Of a DNA stretch of 64,000 nt, positions 26,313 through 34,861 are shown piece by piece. A program made the position numbers and the translations under genes. The notes beneath the pieces were generated by a model. It was not told the DNA's origin, did no database searches, and saw nothing but the letters and a program-made list of their open reading frames with translations. The number at the start of each line of letters is the position of its first letter. Position 1 is the stretch's first letter. The stretch is from Lentzea terrae (GTDB lineage: Bacteria; Actinomycetota; Actinomycetes; Mycobacteriales; Pseudonocardiaceae): positions 1 through 64,000 of the forward strand of contig NZ_QFWW01000036.1 in assembly GCF_003265345.1 (NCBI RefSeq), read 5' to 3'.

Positions 26313-27497
26313 ATGGGGATGTGGGGCAGGCGCGGTCGTGGGGCGGTCATGGCGGGTGTCGCTGTGATGCTGATCGCAGGCTGTTCAGGGGGCGGCGAGA
26401 GTTCGGCCGGTGCACCGAGCACGTCATCGAGTGCTCCGCCGCCGCCGAAGCCGGTCACGTTGACCCTGGCGTTGAACAACGGCGCGGCTGACGTGTCGCC
26501 CGGGTTGCCGGTGATCGCCACGGCCGCGGACGGGAAGCTGACCGAGGTCAAGCTCACCAACCCCGAGGGCAAGGTCGTCGAGGGGAAGATGAACCCCGAG
26601 TCGACGCAGTGGACCAACACCGAGCCGCTCGGCTACGGCAAGACGTACAAGCTGGTCGCCACGGCCACCGGTGAGGACGGCAAGCCGCAGAGCAAGGAGT
26701 CGTCCTTCACCACGGTGAAGCCGCGGACGTTGACCTACGTGTCGACGAACCCGCAGGACGGCACCACGATCGGGGTGGGGCAGCCGCTGGCGTTCTACTT
26801 CGACGAGCCGGTGGCCGACAAGGTCGCGGCCGAGAAGATGCTGGAGATCACCACCGAGCCCAAGGTCGAGGGCGCCTTCTACTGGTTCAACAAGAAGGAG
26901 GTGCACTGGCGGCCGGAGAAGTTCTGGAAGCCGGGCACCAAGATCACCATGCACGTCAAGGTCTACGGCAAGCACGTCGGTGACGGCATCTACGGCCAGG
27001 AAGACCGGGTGATCACCACCACGGTCGGCGACGAGGTCATCCACGAGGCCGACGGCCAGTCGCACCAGGTCATCACCAAGGTCAACGGGCAGGTCGTGCG
27101 GACCATGCCGACGTCGATGGGCAAGCCCGCCGACGCCACCCCCACCGGTACGTACGTGCTGATGGAGAAGCACTCCCACATGATCATGGACTCGACCACG
27201 TACGGCCTGGCGCTGGAGAACGGCGGCTACCGCACGCCGGTCGACTGGGCGTACCGGATGTCGAACAGCGGCATCTTCTTCCACAGCGCGCCGTGGTCCA
27301 TCGGTGACCAGGGCCGGCGCAACGTGAGCCACGGCTGCCTCAACCTGTCGCCGGAGAACGCCAAGTGGGTGTTCGACAACAGCAAGCAGGGCGACGTGGT
27401 GATCGTGAAGAACTCCGGTGGCCCGGTGCTGGAGTCGTGGGACGGCTTCGGCGACTGGCAGGTCCCGTGGGCGCAGTGGGTGCAGGGCAACCGCTGA
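26313..27497 (+). CDS. L,D-transpeptidase lipoprotein (YkuD)
   Basis: This 394-residue protein forms 3-3 peptidoglycan cross-links outside the membrane. It starts at ATG 26313 and has a lipoprotein signal with lipobox LIAGC (lipidated Cys24), then a Ser/Pro-rich spacer. Two immunoglobulin-like domains follow (about 45-150 and 150-250), as in mycobacterial Ldt enzymes, and then a YkuD catalytic domain at about 250-385. The catalytic block is FFHSAPW...NVSHGCLNLSPENA, with the nucleophile Cys342 in SHGC. The C-terminal tail is Trp-rich (WDGFGDWQVPWAQW). It is a single gene just right of the island's tRNA, so it is probably ancestral chromosome. Family assignment is firm; which Ldt class it belongs to is not decided. 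Confidence 0.95.
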   Translation: MGMWGRRGRGAVMAGVAVMLIAGCSGGGESSAGAPSTSSSAPPPPKPVTLTLALNNGAADVSPGLPVIATAADGKLTEVKLTNPEGKVVEGKMNPESTQWTNTEPLGYGKTYKLVATATGEDGKPQSKESSFTTVKPRTLTYVSTNPQDGTTIGVGQPLAFYFDEPVADKVAAEKMLEITTEPKVEGAFYWFNKKEVHWRPEKFWKPGTKITMHVKVYGKHVGDGIYGQEDRVITTTVGDEVIHEADGQSHQVITKVNGQVVRTMPTSMGKPADATPTGTYVLMEKHSHMIMDSTTYGLALENGGYRTPVDWAYRMSNSGIFFHSAPWSIGDQGRRNVSHGCLNLSPENAKWVFDNSKQGDVVIVKNSGGPVLESWDGFGDWQVPWAQWVQGNR

Positions 27498-27585
27498 ACC
27501 GCTGCCAAAACAGGGTTCTAGACCCTTGAAAACGTTTGTGAAAGGCTGAGGCCGCCACCGCCGCCCGACCTATCTGGGAGGCACT

Positions 27586-29574
27586 GTGGCTCCGCTCAGG
27601 AGACTGCTCGCAGTCATCAGCGCATTGGCGCTCACAGCGGTGGCGGCACCACCCGCGCAAGCAGACGACGTGCTGCTCTCGCTCGCCAGACCGGCAACGG
27701 CGTCGAGCGAGAGCAACGCACGCCACGTCGCCACGAAGGCAACGGACCTCGACCGCAGGACCACGTGGCGCAGCGAACGCGGAGACCGGCAGTGGATCTC
27801 CATCGACCTCGGCTCGATGTCCACGATCAACCGGGTCGTGCTGCGCTGGGGCTTCCGCTGTGCCAGGAGCTACTCCGTCCAGACCTCGCCGGAAGGCGTG
27901 TACTGGCGTGACGTGCATCGCACCGAAAAGGGCGACGGCGGCGACGACAACATCGAGTTCACCGGGTTCGGCCGCTGGGTGCGGGTCTCGCTGACCAAGC
28001 CGTGCTTCAAGAGCTACGAGCTCAAGGAATTCGAAGTCCACGGCACTCCTGGCGTTGTCGACACGGCGCCACCGAGCGCGCCAGGCACCCTGAGCGTCAA
28101 AGCCTTCACCGCCACCTCGGTGAACCTGCAGTGGGGCCCGGCGAGCGACAACGTGGCCGTGGCGAACTACGAGATCTACCAGTCCGGCCAGTACGTGAAA
28201 ACGGTCGAGGGGCTGTCCAACAACGTCACCCGCCTCACCCCGAACACCACGTACTCCTTCTACGTCAACGCGAAGGACGCCGCCGGCAACATCTCGCAGG
28301 CCAGCAACTCGATCACGGTCACCACGCCGGCCGCCGTCGTCGACACCGGCCCGCCGACCACGCCCTTCAACGCGATCGTCACCAAACTGACCGCCAACAG
28401 CGTCTCGCTCGCCTGGGGCGCCTCCGCAGATGACGTCGCGGTCGCGAGCTACGCGGTCTTCTCGAACGGCGTCCAGGTCGGCGCCACGACCGGCCAGCAG
28501 ACCACGATCGCGGGTCTGAAGCAGGACACGGCGTACGAGTTCACGGTCAAGGCGATCGACACGTCCGGCAAGAGCTCGCAGTTCACCGCGCCGATCAAAG
28601 CCAGCACCCGCAAGGGACACGACGCCGTCGGCGAGGTCACCAAGATCACCGACGACACCGACGTGCCGTGGGGGCTGGAGTTCTTGAACGACGGCACGGC
28701 GTTCTACGCCCAGCGCGACACCGGCGACATCATCCGAATCGCGCCCAGTGGCGAGAAGACCGTCGCCGGACGCGTCCCGAACGTCGTCAGCACCGACGGC
28801 GAGGGCGGCCTCCTCGGCGTCGAGCACAAGGACGGCTGGCTCTACGCGTACCACACCAGCCCGACCGACAACCGGCTCGTCAGGTTCAAACTCCACGACG
28901 GAAAGCTCGGCGAGCACCAGGTCCTGCTCACCGGCGCGCCCCGCAACAAGTTCCACAACGGCGGCCGGCTGCGGTTCGGCCCGGACGGCAAGCTGTACAT
29001 CGCCACCGGCGACGGCCAGGTCGCGTCCACCGCGCAGGACCTGAACTCGTTGGGCGGCAAGGTGTTGCGCGTCAACCCCGACGGCAGCGTGCCGCGCGAC
29101 AACCCGTTCCCCGGCAAGTACGTCTACAGCTACGGCCACCGCAACGTGCAGGGTCTCGCGTTCGACTCGAGAGGCCGCCTCTGGGAGGCGGAGTTCGGCA
29201 ACTCCGTCATGGACGAGGTCAACCTGATCAAGCGCGGCGGCAACTACGGCTGGCCCGCCTGCGAGGGCACGTCCGGCGAGTGCGGCGAACCGTCGTTCGT
29301 AAAGCCCAGGCACACCTGGCCGGTCAGCCAGGCCTCGCCGAGCGGACTGACCATTGTGGACGACGTGCTGTACCTGGCGGCGTTGCGCGGCCAACGGCTC
29401 TACCGGATCCCGATCGGTGGCGAGCCGCAGATCTTCTTCGAGGGCGCCTACGGTCGCTTGAGGACGGTCGAGAAGACGCCGAACGGCGACCTCTGGATCA
29501 CGACGTCCGACGGGGACAAGGACTCCATCCCCAACAACAGCAACACAAAGATCTACAAGGTCGACCTCGGGTAG
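27586..29574 (+). CDS. Secreted discoidin/FN3/sorbosone dehydrogenase-type protein
   Basis: This 662-residue exported protein starts at GTG 27586 with GGGAGG five bases upstream. A signal peptide (LLAVISALALTAVAAPPAQA) is followed by an F5/8 type C (discoidin-like) carbohydrate-binding domain at about 28-150 (LARPATASSESN, WISIDLGSMSTINRVVLRWG). Two fibronectin type III modules lie at about 160-250 and 258-345. A glucose/sorbosone dehydrogenase beta-propeller follows from about 355 (WGLEFLNDGTAFYAQRDTG, GHRNVQGLAFDSRGRLWEAEFG). Such propellers use PQQ to oxidise sugars, here probably on extracellular glycans bound by the N-terminal module. Substrate and cofactor loading are inferred. It stands alone between the transpeptidase and a convergent ABC-F gene. 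Confidence 0.9.
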   Translation: MAPLRRLLAVISALALTAVAAPPAQADDVLLSLARPATASSESNARHVATKATDLDRRTTWRSERGDRQWISIDLGSMSTINRVVLRWGFRCARSYSVQTSPEGVYWRDVHRTEKGDGGDDNIEFTGFGRWVRVSLTKPCFKSYELKEFEVHGTPGVVDTAPPSAPGTLSVKAFTATSVNLQWGPASDNVAVANYEIYQSGQYVKTVEGLSNNVTRLTPNTTYSFYVNAKDAAGNISQASNSITVTTPAAVVDTGPPTTPFNAIVTKLTANSVSLAWGASADDVAVASYAVFSNGVQVGATTGQQTTIAGLKQDTAYEFTVKAIDTSGKSSQFTAPIKASTRKGHDAVGEVTKITDDTDVPWGLEFLNDGTAFYAQRDTGDIIRIAPSGEKTVAGRVPNVVSTDGEGGLLGVEHKDGWLYAYHTSPTDNRLVRFKLHDGKLGEHQVLLTGAPRNKFHNGGRLRFGPDGKLYIATGDGQVASTAQDLNSLGGKVLRVNPDGSVPRDNPFPGKYVYSYGHRNVQGLAFDSRGRLWEAEFGNSVMDEVNLIKRGGNYGWPACEGTSGECGEPSFVKPRHTWPVSQASPSGLTIVDDVLYLAALRGQRLYRIPIGGEPQIFFEGAYGRLRTVEKTPNGDLWITTSDGDKDSIPNNSNTKIYKVDLG

Positions 29575-29575
29575 C

Positions 29576-31201
29576 TCAGGACACCGTCACCTGGCCGCCG
29601 GAAACGGTCAGGTGACGGTTCACCTGCACCGCTTCGAGCATCCGCCGGTCGTGCGTCACCAGCAGCAACGTGCCGGGGTAGTTCTCCAGCGCCGACTCCA
29701 GCTGCTCGATCGCGGCCAGGTCGAGGTGGTTCGTCGGCTCGTCCAGCACCAGCAGGTTCACCCCACGGCCCTGCAGCAACGCCAACGCCGCCCGCGTCCG
29801 TTCACCGGGCGACAACGAGGCCGCCGGACGCAGCACGTGCGCCGCCTTCAGCCCGAACTTCGCCAGCAACGTCCGCACGTCGGCAGGGGTCATGTCCGGC
29901 ACGGCCTCCTGGAACGCGTCCACCAGCGGCAGATCGCCCAGGAACAGCCCGCGCGCCTGGTCCACCTCGCCGACCACCACACCGGAGCCCAGCGTCGCGT
30001 AGCCGGAGGCCAGCTCGACCCGGCCCAGCAACGCGGCCAGCAACGTCGACTTGCCCGCGCCGTTCGCCCCGGTGATCGCGACCCGGTCCGCCCAGTCGAT
30101 CTGCAGGTCGACGGGGCCCAACCGGAAGCCGCCCCGTTCAACGACAGCCGCTCGCAGGGAAGCCACGACCGCACCGGAACGCGGGGCCGCGGCGATCTCC
30201 ATCCGCAGCTCCCACTCCTTGCGCGGCTCCTCGACGACGTCCAGCCGTTCGATCATGCGGTCGGTCTGCCGGGCTTTCGAGGCCTGCTTCTCGGTGGCGT
30301 CGGCACGGAACTTGCGGGCGTTCTTGTCGTTGTCGCCGGCCTTGCGCCGGGCGTTCTTCACGCCCTTCTCCATCCACGAGCGCTGCATGCGCGCACGGGC
30401 CTCCAAGGACGCCTTGGTGTCCGCGTACTCGTCGTAGTCGTCACGGGCGTGCTGACGTGCCCGCGAGCGCTCTTCGAGGTACGACTCGTAGCCGCCGCCG
30501 TACAGGCGCACGGCGTTCTGGTGCAGGTCCAGTTCGAGCACGCTCGTCACCGTGCGCGCCAGGAACTCGCGGTCGTGCGACACCAGCACCGTGCCCGCGC
30601 GCAGCCCTGTGACGAACTTCTCCAGCCGCTCCAGACCGTCGAGGTCGAGGTCGTTGGTCGGCTCGTCCAGCAGGAAGATGTCGTAGCGGCTGAGCAGCAA
30701 CGACGCCATGCCCGCCCGCGCGGCCTGGCCACCGGACAGCGACGTCATCAACGCGTCCAGGCCCACCGACAACCCCAGGTCCGCGACGACCTCCAGCGAC
30801 CGTTCCTCCAGGTCGGCGCCACCCAGCGCGAGCCACTGGTCCAACGCCTCCGAGTAGCCCTCGTCGTTGCCGGCGGTCAGCGCCTCGGTGGCGGCATCCA
30901 AAGCGGTCTGAGCTGCCGCGACACCGGTGCGGCGGGCCAGGAACGAGCGCACGGTCTCGCCCTCGAGCCGCTCCGGTTCCTGAGCGAGGTGACCCACGTT
31001 CGCCAACGGCGGGTTCAGCGACACGCGGCCCTGCTCGGCGGGGATCAGCCCGGCCAGCGTCCGGAGCAGCGTCGACTTGCCCGCGCCGTTCACACCCACG
31101 AGCCCGATGACGTCACCCGGCGCAACGACCAGATCAAGGCCGGAGAACAGGACACGATCACCGTGACCTGCGGCGAGGTCCTTGGCGACGAGCGTGGTCA
31201 T
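29576..31201 (-). CDS. ABC-F family ATP-binding protein
   Basis: This 541-residue cytoplasmic protein has two ABC ATPase domains and no membrane segment. ATG 31201 is chosen over an upstream in-frame start because MTTLVAKDLAAGHG begins the first ABC fold. Domain 1 has Walker A GVNGAGKST, signature LSGGQ and Walker B LLDEPTNDLD. The charged inter-domain linker (residues about 240-330) is rich in Arg/Lys. Domain 2 has GANGAGKST, LSPGE and LVLDEPTNHLD. ABC-F proteins act on ribosomes, either as translation factors or as antibiotic-resistance factors that displace macrolides and similar drugs. Which role applies here cannot be read from sequence alone. A hairpin and tRNA-His lie directly upstream. 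Confidence 0.93.
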   Translation of the reverse strand: MTTLVAKDLAAGHGDRVLFSGLDLVVAPGDVIGLVGVNGAGKSTLLRTLAGLIPAEQGRVSLNPPLANVGHLAQEPERLEGETVRSFLARRTGVAAAQTALDAATEALTAGNDEGYSEALDQWLALGGADLEERSLEVVADLGLSVGLDALMTSLSGGQAARAGMASLLLSRYDIFLLDEPTNDLDLDGLERLEKFVTGLRAGTVLVSHDREFLARTVTSVLELDLHQNAVRLYGGGYESYLEERSRARQHARDDYDEYADTKASLEARARMQRSWMEKGVKNARRKAGDNDKNARKFRADATEKQASKARQTDRMIERLDVVEEPRKEWELRMEIAAAPRSGAVVASLRAAVVERGGFRLGPVDLQIDWADRVAITGANGAGKSTLLAALLGRVELASGYATLGSGVVVGEVDQARGLFLGDLPLVDAFQEAVPDMTPADVRTLLAKFGLKAAHVLRPAASLSPGERTRAALALLQGRGVNLLVLDEPTNHLDLAAIEQLESALENYPGTLLLVTHDRRMLEAVQVNRHLTVSGGQVTVS

Positions 31202-31222
31202 GAACACTCCCGAAACGTGAAG

Positions 31223-31250
31223 AAAGGCCCCCGCAATTGCGGAGGCCTTT
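31223..31250 (-). terminator. Hairpin terminator after tRNA-His
   Basis: An inverted repeat, AAAGGCCCCCGCAA with TTGCGGAGGCCTTT (one mismatch), spans 28 bases, with an A-rich run on the plus strand that reads as T on the minus strand. It lies 8 bases past the tRNA-His 3' end and upstream of the ABC-F start, so it probably ends the tRNA transcript. Confidence 0.75.
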
Positions 31251-31258
31251 CGACAAAG

Positions 31259-31332
31259 GGTGAGTGACGGGACTTGAACCCGCGACACCTGGGATCACAA
31301 CCCAGTGCTCTGCCAGCTGAGCTACACCCACC
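31259..31332 (-). tRNA. tRNA-His (anticodon GTG)
   Basis: On the minus strand GTGGGTG pairs with CACTCAC. The anticodon arm CTGGG-TTGTGAT-CCCAG gives GTG, and the T loop has GTTCAAGT. The discriminator is C and an extra G precedes the acceptor stem, both hallmarks of tRNA-His. Confidence 0.97.
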
Positions 31333-31397
31333 ATCACCGGCGTTGACCGGCGAGAAGAAGCATAGCAACGAGAGACACTGATATTGAAATCAGGGGG

Positions 31398-32000
31398 TCA
31401 GTCAGCGTTTTTGAGCAGCTCAGCGGCCACGGCCTGGGCCTGTTCGGTCGTCGGACCCGGCTGGGGCACGAACGCCGTCCGCCGGTAGTACGCGAGCTCC
31501 CGGATCGACTCGATGATGTCCGCGAGCGCCCGGTGCGCGAGCCCCTTGCCGGGCTGCGCGTAGTAGATCCGCGGGTACCAGCGCCGGCACAGCTCCTTGA
31601 TCGACGACACGTCGACCATCCGGTAGTGCAGGTGCGCGTCCAACGCCGGCATGTCGCGGGCGATGAACCCGCGGTCCGTGGCGATGGAGTTGCCGGCCAG
31701 CGGCGCGGTCCTGGGGTCGGGGACCCACTCCTTGATGTACGCCAACACGGCCGCCTCGGCCTCCTCCAGCGACACCGCGGAGGCGCGCACCTCTTCGGTC
31801 AGGCCCGACTTGGCGTGCATCTCCATGACGACTTCCGGCATCGAGGCGAGCACTTCGTCATCCGCGTGGATCACAATGTCCACGCCGTCGCCGAGCACGT
31901 TCAGCTCGGCGTCCGTGACCAGTGCCGCGATCTCGATCAGAGCGTCCTTGCCCAAGTCGAGTCCGGTCATCTCGCAGTCGATCCACACCAGACGATCCAT
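31398..32000 (-). CDS. orn: Oligoribonuclease
   Basis: This 200-residue 3'-5' exoribonuclease of the DEDDh family degrades RNA dinucleotides (nanoRNA, and linearised c-di-nucleotides in other bacteria). The DEDDh residues are visible: D and E in WIDCEMTGLDLG, D in GNSIATDRGFIARDMP, and H and D in GLAHRALADIIESI. Length and order match Orn. ATG 32000 is preferred; a GTG directly before it (32003) is in frame. The gene is single and diverges from the HerA-like ATPase gene across about 75 bases. The assignment is firm. Confidence 0.96.
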   Translation of the reverse strand: MDRLVWIDCEMTGLDLGKDALIEIAALVTDAELNVLGDGVDIVIHADDEVLASMPEVVMEMHAKSGLTEEVRASAVSLEEAEAAVLAYIKEWVPDPRTAPLAGNSIATDRGFIARDMPALDAHLHYRMVDVSSIKELCRRWYPRIYYAQPGKGLAHRALADIIESIRELAYYRRTAFVPQPGPTTEQAQAVAAELLKNAD

Positions 32001-32075
32001 CACCCCCGGAACATTACTGCGCGGAGCGTCAACTTCGAGTGGCGGCGTGCAGCAACCTGGTTACGCTCCTCGTGC

Positions 32076-33593
32076 ATGACGGCTCAAGCTGAGATCGCTG
32101 CTGGATACGCCTCCGAGAGCGCGGCCATCGAGCTCGGCGCGGTGCTGGTCGACGGTCAGGTCGAGTCGACCGCGCACGTCCGCATCCCGTTGTCCATGGT
32201 CAACCGGCACGGACTTGTCGCGGGGGCAACAGGAACCGGCAAGACGAAGACGCTGCAGCTGCTCGCCGAACAGCTGTCGAACAACGGCGTGCCGGTGCTG
32301 ATGGCCGACGTGAAGGGCGACCTGTCCGGTCTGTCGCGAGAAGGCGAGCGCAGCGACCGCACGGACACCCGCGCGAAGGACACCGGCGACGACTGGCAGC
32401 CGCAGTCGTACCCGACCCAGTTCCTGTCGATCGGCACGGGCGGCATCGGAGTTCCGATCAGGGCAACGGTCACCAGCTTCGGGCCGATCCTGCTGTCGAA
32501 GGTGCTGGGCCTGAACGACACCCAGGAGTCGACGCTCGGCCTGATCTTCCACTGGGCCGACTCGAAGGGCCTGCCGCTGCTCGACACCAAGGACCTGCGC
32601 AGCGTCATCCAGCACCTCACCAGCGACGAGGGCAAGGAGGACCTGAAGGGCATCGGCGGGGTGTCGAGCTCCACGGCGGGCGTGATCCTGCGGGCCCTGG
32701 TCAACCTGGAGGCGCAGGGCGGCGACCGGTTCTTCGGCGAACCGGAGCTCGACCCGGCCGACCTGATGCGGCAACGCGACGGCAAGGGTGTCGTCAGCCT
32801 GCTCGAACTGGCCGAGCTGCAGGGCAACCCGGCGTTGTTCTCGACGTTCCTGATGTGGCTGCTGGCGGAGCTCTTCGAGACGCTGCCGGAGGAGGGCGAC
32901 GTCGAGCAGCCCAAGCTCGTCTTCTTCTTCGACGAGGCGCATCTGCTGTTCGCCAACGCGTCGAAGGCGTTCCTCGACCAGATCACCCAGACCGTGAAGC
33001 TCATCCGGTCCAAGGGAATCGGCGTGTTCTTCTGCACGCAGCTGCCGACCGACATCCCGAACGACGTGCTGTCGCAGCTCGGCGCACGCGTTCAGCACGC
33101 ACTGCGCGCGTTCACGCCGGACGACCAGAAGGCGTTGGCGCGCACGGTGAAGACGTACCCGAACACGCCGCACTACGACCTGGAGAAAGCGCTTACCTCG
33201 CTCGGCATCGGCGAGGCGATCATCACCGTGCTGAGCGAGAAGGGTGCGCCGACACCGGTCGCGTGGACCAGGCTCAGGGCGCCCCGGTCGTTGATGGACA
33301 CCATCGGCAACGACGCGATCAAGCAGGCGGCGCAGGGCTCGGAGCTGCACGGCAAGTACTCCGTAACCGTCGACCGCGAGTCGGCCTACGAGCAGCTGAT
33401 GCAGAAAGTGGCGCCGCCCCAACAGGAACAAGCCCCGGAAGCTCCTCCGCAACGGCAGCAGAAGGAGGAACCGGGGCTCGTCGAGAAGGTGCTCGGCAAC
33501 AGCGCCGTGAAGTCGTTCCTGCGGTCAGCCGGCAGCGCCCTGGCGCGCGAGATCACGCGGGGCATCTTCGGAACTTCGCGCAAGCGACGCTGA
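32076..33593 (+). CDS. HerA-like / DUF853 ATPase
   Basis: This 505-residue ATPase starts at ATG 32076. It has Walker A AGATGTGKTKTLQ at about residue 49, a conserved PVLMADVKGDLSGLS strand and Walker B KLVFFFDEAHLLF at about 285. A sensor/arginine-finger region follows (GIGVFFCTQLPTDIPNDVLSQLGARVQHALRAF), then a Pro/Gln-rich tail at about 450-475 and a basic C-terminus ending in SRKRR. DUF853 proteins are FtsK/HerA-superfamily hexameric ATPases of unknown physiological role; they are widespread in actinobacteria and proteobacteria. There is no NurA-like nuclease or SIR2 partner nearby, so this looks like the housekeeping form, not a defence gene. Its 3' end overlaps the convergent MFS gene by 69 bases. 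Confidence 0.9.
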   Translation: MTAQAEIAAGYASESAAIELGAVLVDGQVESTAHVRIPLSMVNRHGLVAGATGTGKTKTLQLLAEQLSNNGVPVLMADVKGDLSGLSREGERSDRTDTRAKDTGDDWQPQSYPTQFLSIGTGGIGVPIRATVTSFGPILLSKVLGLNDTQESTLGLIFHWADSKGLPLLDTKDLRSVIQHLTSDEGKEDLKGIGGVSSSTAGVILRALVNLEAQGGDRFFGEPELDPADLMRQRDGKGVVSLLELAELQGNPALFSTFLMWLLAELFETLPEEGDVEQPKLVFFFDEAHLLFANASKAFLDQITQTVKLIRSKGIGVFFCTQLPTDIPNDVLSQLGARVQHALRAFTPDDQKALARTVKTYPNTPHYDLEKALTSLGIGEAIITVLSEKGAPTPVAWTRLRAPRSLMDTIGNDAIKQAAQGSELHGKYSVTVDRESAYEQLMQKVAPPQQEQAPEAPPQRQQKEEPGLVEKVLGNSAVKSFLRSAGSALAREITRGIFGTSRKRR

Positions 33594-34790
33594 CAAGACC
33601 GCCGCGCCGAGGCAGAGCGCACCCGCGACGTACCAGGCCAGGTCGTAGCTGCCCAGGTGGTCGCGGGTGAGGCCGGCGGCTGACGCTGCCAGAGCTGCGC
33701 CCACCTGGTGCGACGCGAAGACCCAGCCGAACACGACCGGACCGGACATGCCGAAGTACTGCCGGCACAACGCCACCGTCGGCGGCACGGTCGCGACCCA
33801 GTCCAGGCCGTAGAAGATGATGAACACCAGCATCGACGGGTGCGCCGACGCGCCGAACAGCTGGGGCAGCAGCATCAACGACAGTCCGCGCAACGCGTAG
33901 TACGCCGCCAGCAGCAGCCGCGAGTCGACGCGGTCGGTCAGCCAGCCGGACGCGATCGTGCCCACGATGTCGAACACGCCGACCAGCGCGAGCAGCCCGG
34001 CCGCGGTCGTCGTCGGCATGCCGTGGTCGTGCGCGGCGGGGATGAAGTGCGTGCCCACCAGGCCGTTGGTGGAGGCACCGCAGATCGCGAAACCGCCTGC
34101 CAGCAACCAGAACGGCCGCGTGCGAGCGGCTGAACCCAACGCGGAGAGAGCCCGCCGAGCCGCGCCACCGGACGGCGGCGGGGGAGTGTCCTCGGTTGCC
34201 CCCAGAGGCAGAAGTCCGACGTCCCGCGGGTACTCGCGCAGGAAGAACGCAGCCAGCGGCACCACGGCCAGCGCGGCGATGCAGATCATCAGCGACGCCG
34301 CCCGCCAGCCGTAGGTCGCGGACAGCCACGCCACCAGCGGCAGGAACACCAGCTGACCAGCCGCACCGCCCGCCGTCAGCACGCCCGTGACCAGGCCGCG
34401 GTGCCGCACGAACCAGCGTCCGGTGATCGTCGCGACGAACGCCAGTGCCATCGACCCCGTGCCGAGCCCGACGACGACACCCCAGAGCAGGACCAACTGC
34501 CAGGAAGTGGTCATGAACACCGTCAGCCCGCTGCCGAGCGCGACCATGGTCAACGCGCAGGTCACCACGACCCGCACGCCGAACCGGTCCATCAGCGCGG
34601 CCGCGAACGGCGCGGTCAGCCCGAACAGCAACAGGTTGATCGAGATGGCGAGCGAGATCGTGCCGGTCGTCCAGCCGAACTCGCTCTGCAACGGCTCGAT
34701 CAACGCACCGGGTGCCGCGCGGAACGACGCGGCACCCACCAAGGCGATGAAGGACACACCTGCGACCACCCAGGCCCAATGCAGTCTCAC
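33525..34790 (-). CDS. MFS transporter
   Basis: This 421-residue major facilitator protein has 12 predicted membrane segments. GTG 34790 (VRLHWAWVVAGVSF) is chosen because GGAGG lies 9 bases upstream; a GTG at 34835 would add 15 polar residues. The loop after the second helix (MDRFGVRVVV) carries the MFS motif A pattern, and the two halves are separated by a charged loop (EDTPPPPSGGAARRA). It resembles monocarboxylate/oxalate-formate-type MFS proteins; the substrate is unknown. The C-terminal tail is antisense to the end of the HerA-like gene (69-base overlap). It diverges from the GlxA-type regulator, which probably controls it. Confidence 0.9.
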   Translation of the reverse strand: MRLHWAWVVAGVSFIALVGAASFRAAPGALIEPLQSEFGWTTGTISLAISINLLLFGLTAPFAAALMDRFGVRVVVTCALTMVALGSGLTVFMTTSWQLVLLWGVVVGLGTGSMALAFVATITGRWFVRHRGLVTGVLTAGGAAGQLVFLPLVAWLSATYGWRAASLMICIAALAVVPLAAFFLREYPRDVGLLPLGATEDTPPPPSGGAARRALSALGSAARTRPFWLLAGGFAICGASTNGLVGTHFIPAAHDHGMPTTTAAGLLALVGVFDIVGTIASGWLTDRVDSRLLLAAYYALRGLSLMLLPQLFGASAHPSMLVFIIFYGLDWVATVPPTVALCRQYFGMSGPVVFGWVFASHQVGAALAASAAGLTRDHLGSYDLAWYVAGALCLGAAVLSASLARSSEDAPRDLARQGAAG

Positions 34791-34861
34791 GCCGACCAGC
34801 CTCCGGGACGGCGCATTCGCCGACCAGTGGCCCACTGGCCAACATGTGAAAGAATCAGGCC

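Noticed and set aside
32076..33593. HerA-like ATPase as an anti-phage defence gene
   Set aside because: Defence HerA proteins pair with SIR2, DUF4297 or NurA-like partners; here the neighbours are orn and an MFS transporter, which fits the common chromosomal DUF853 form.
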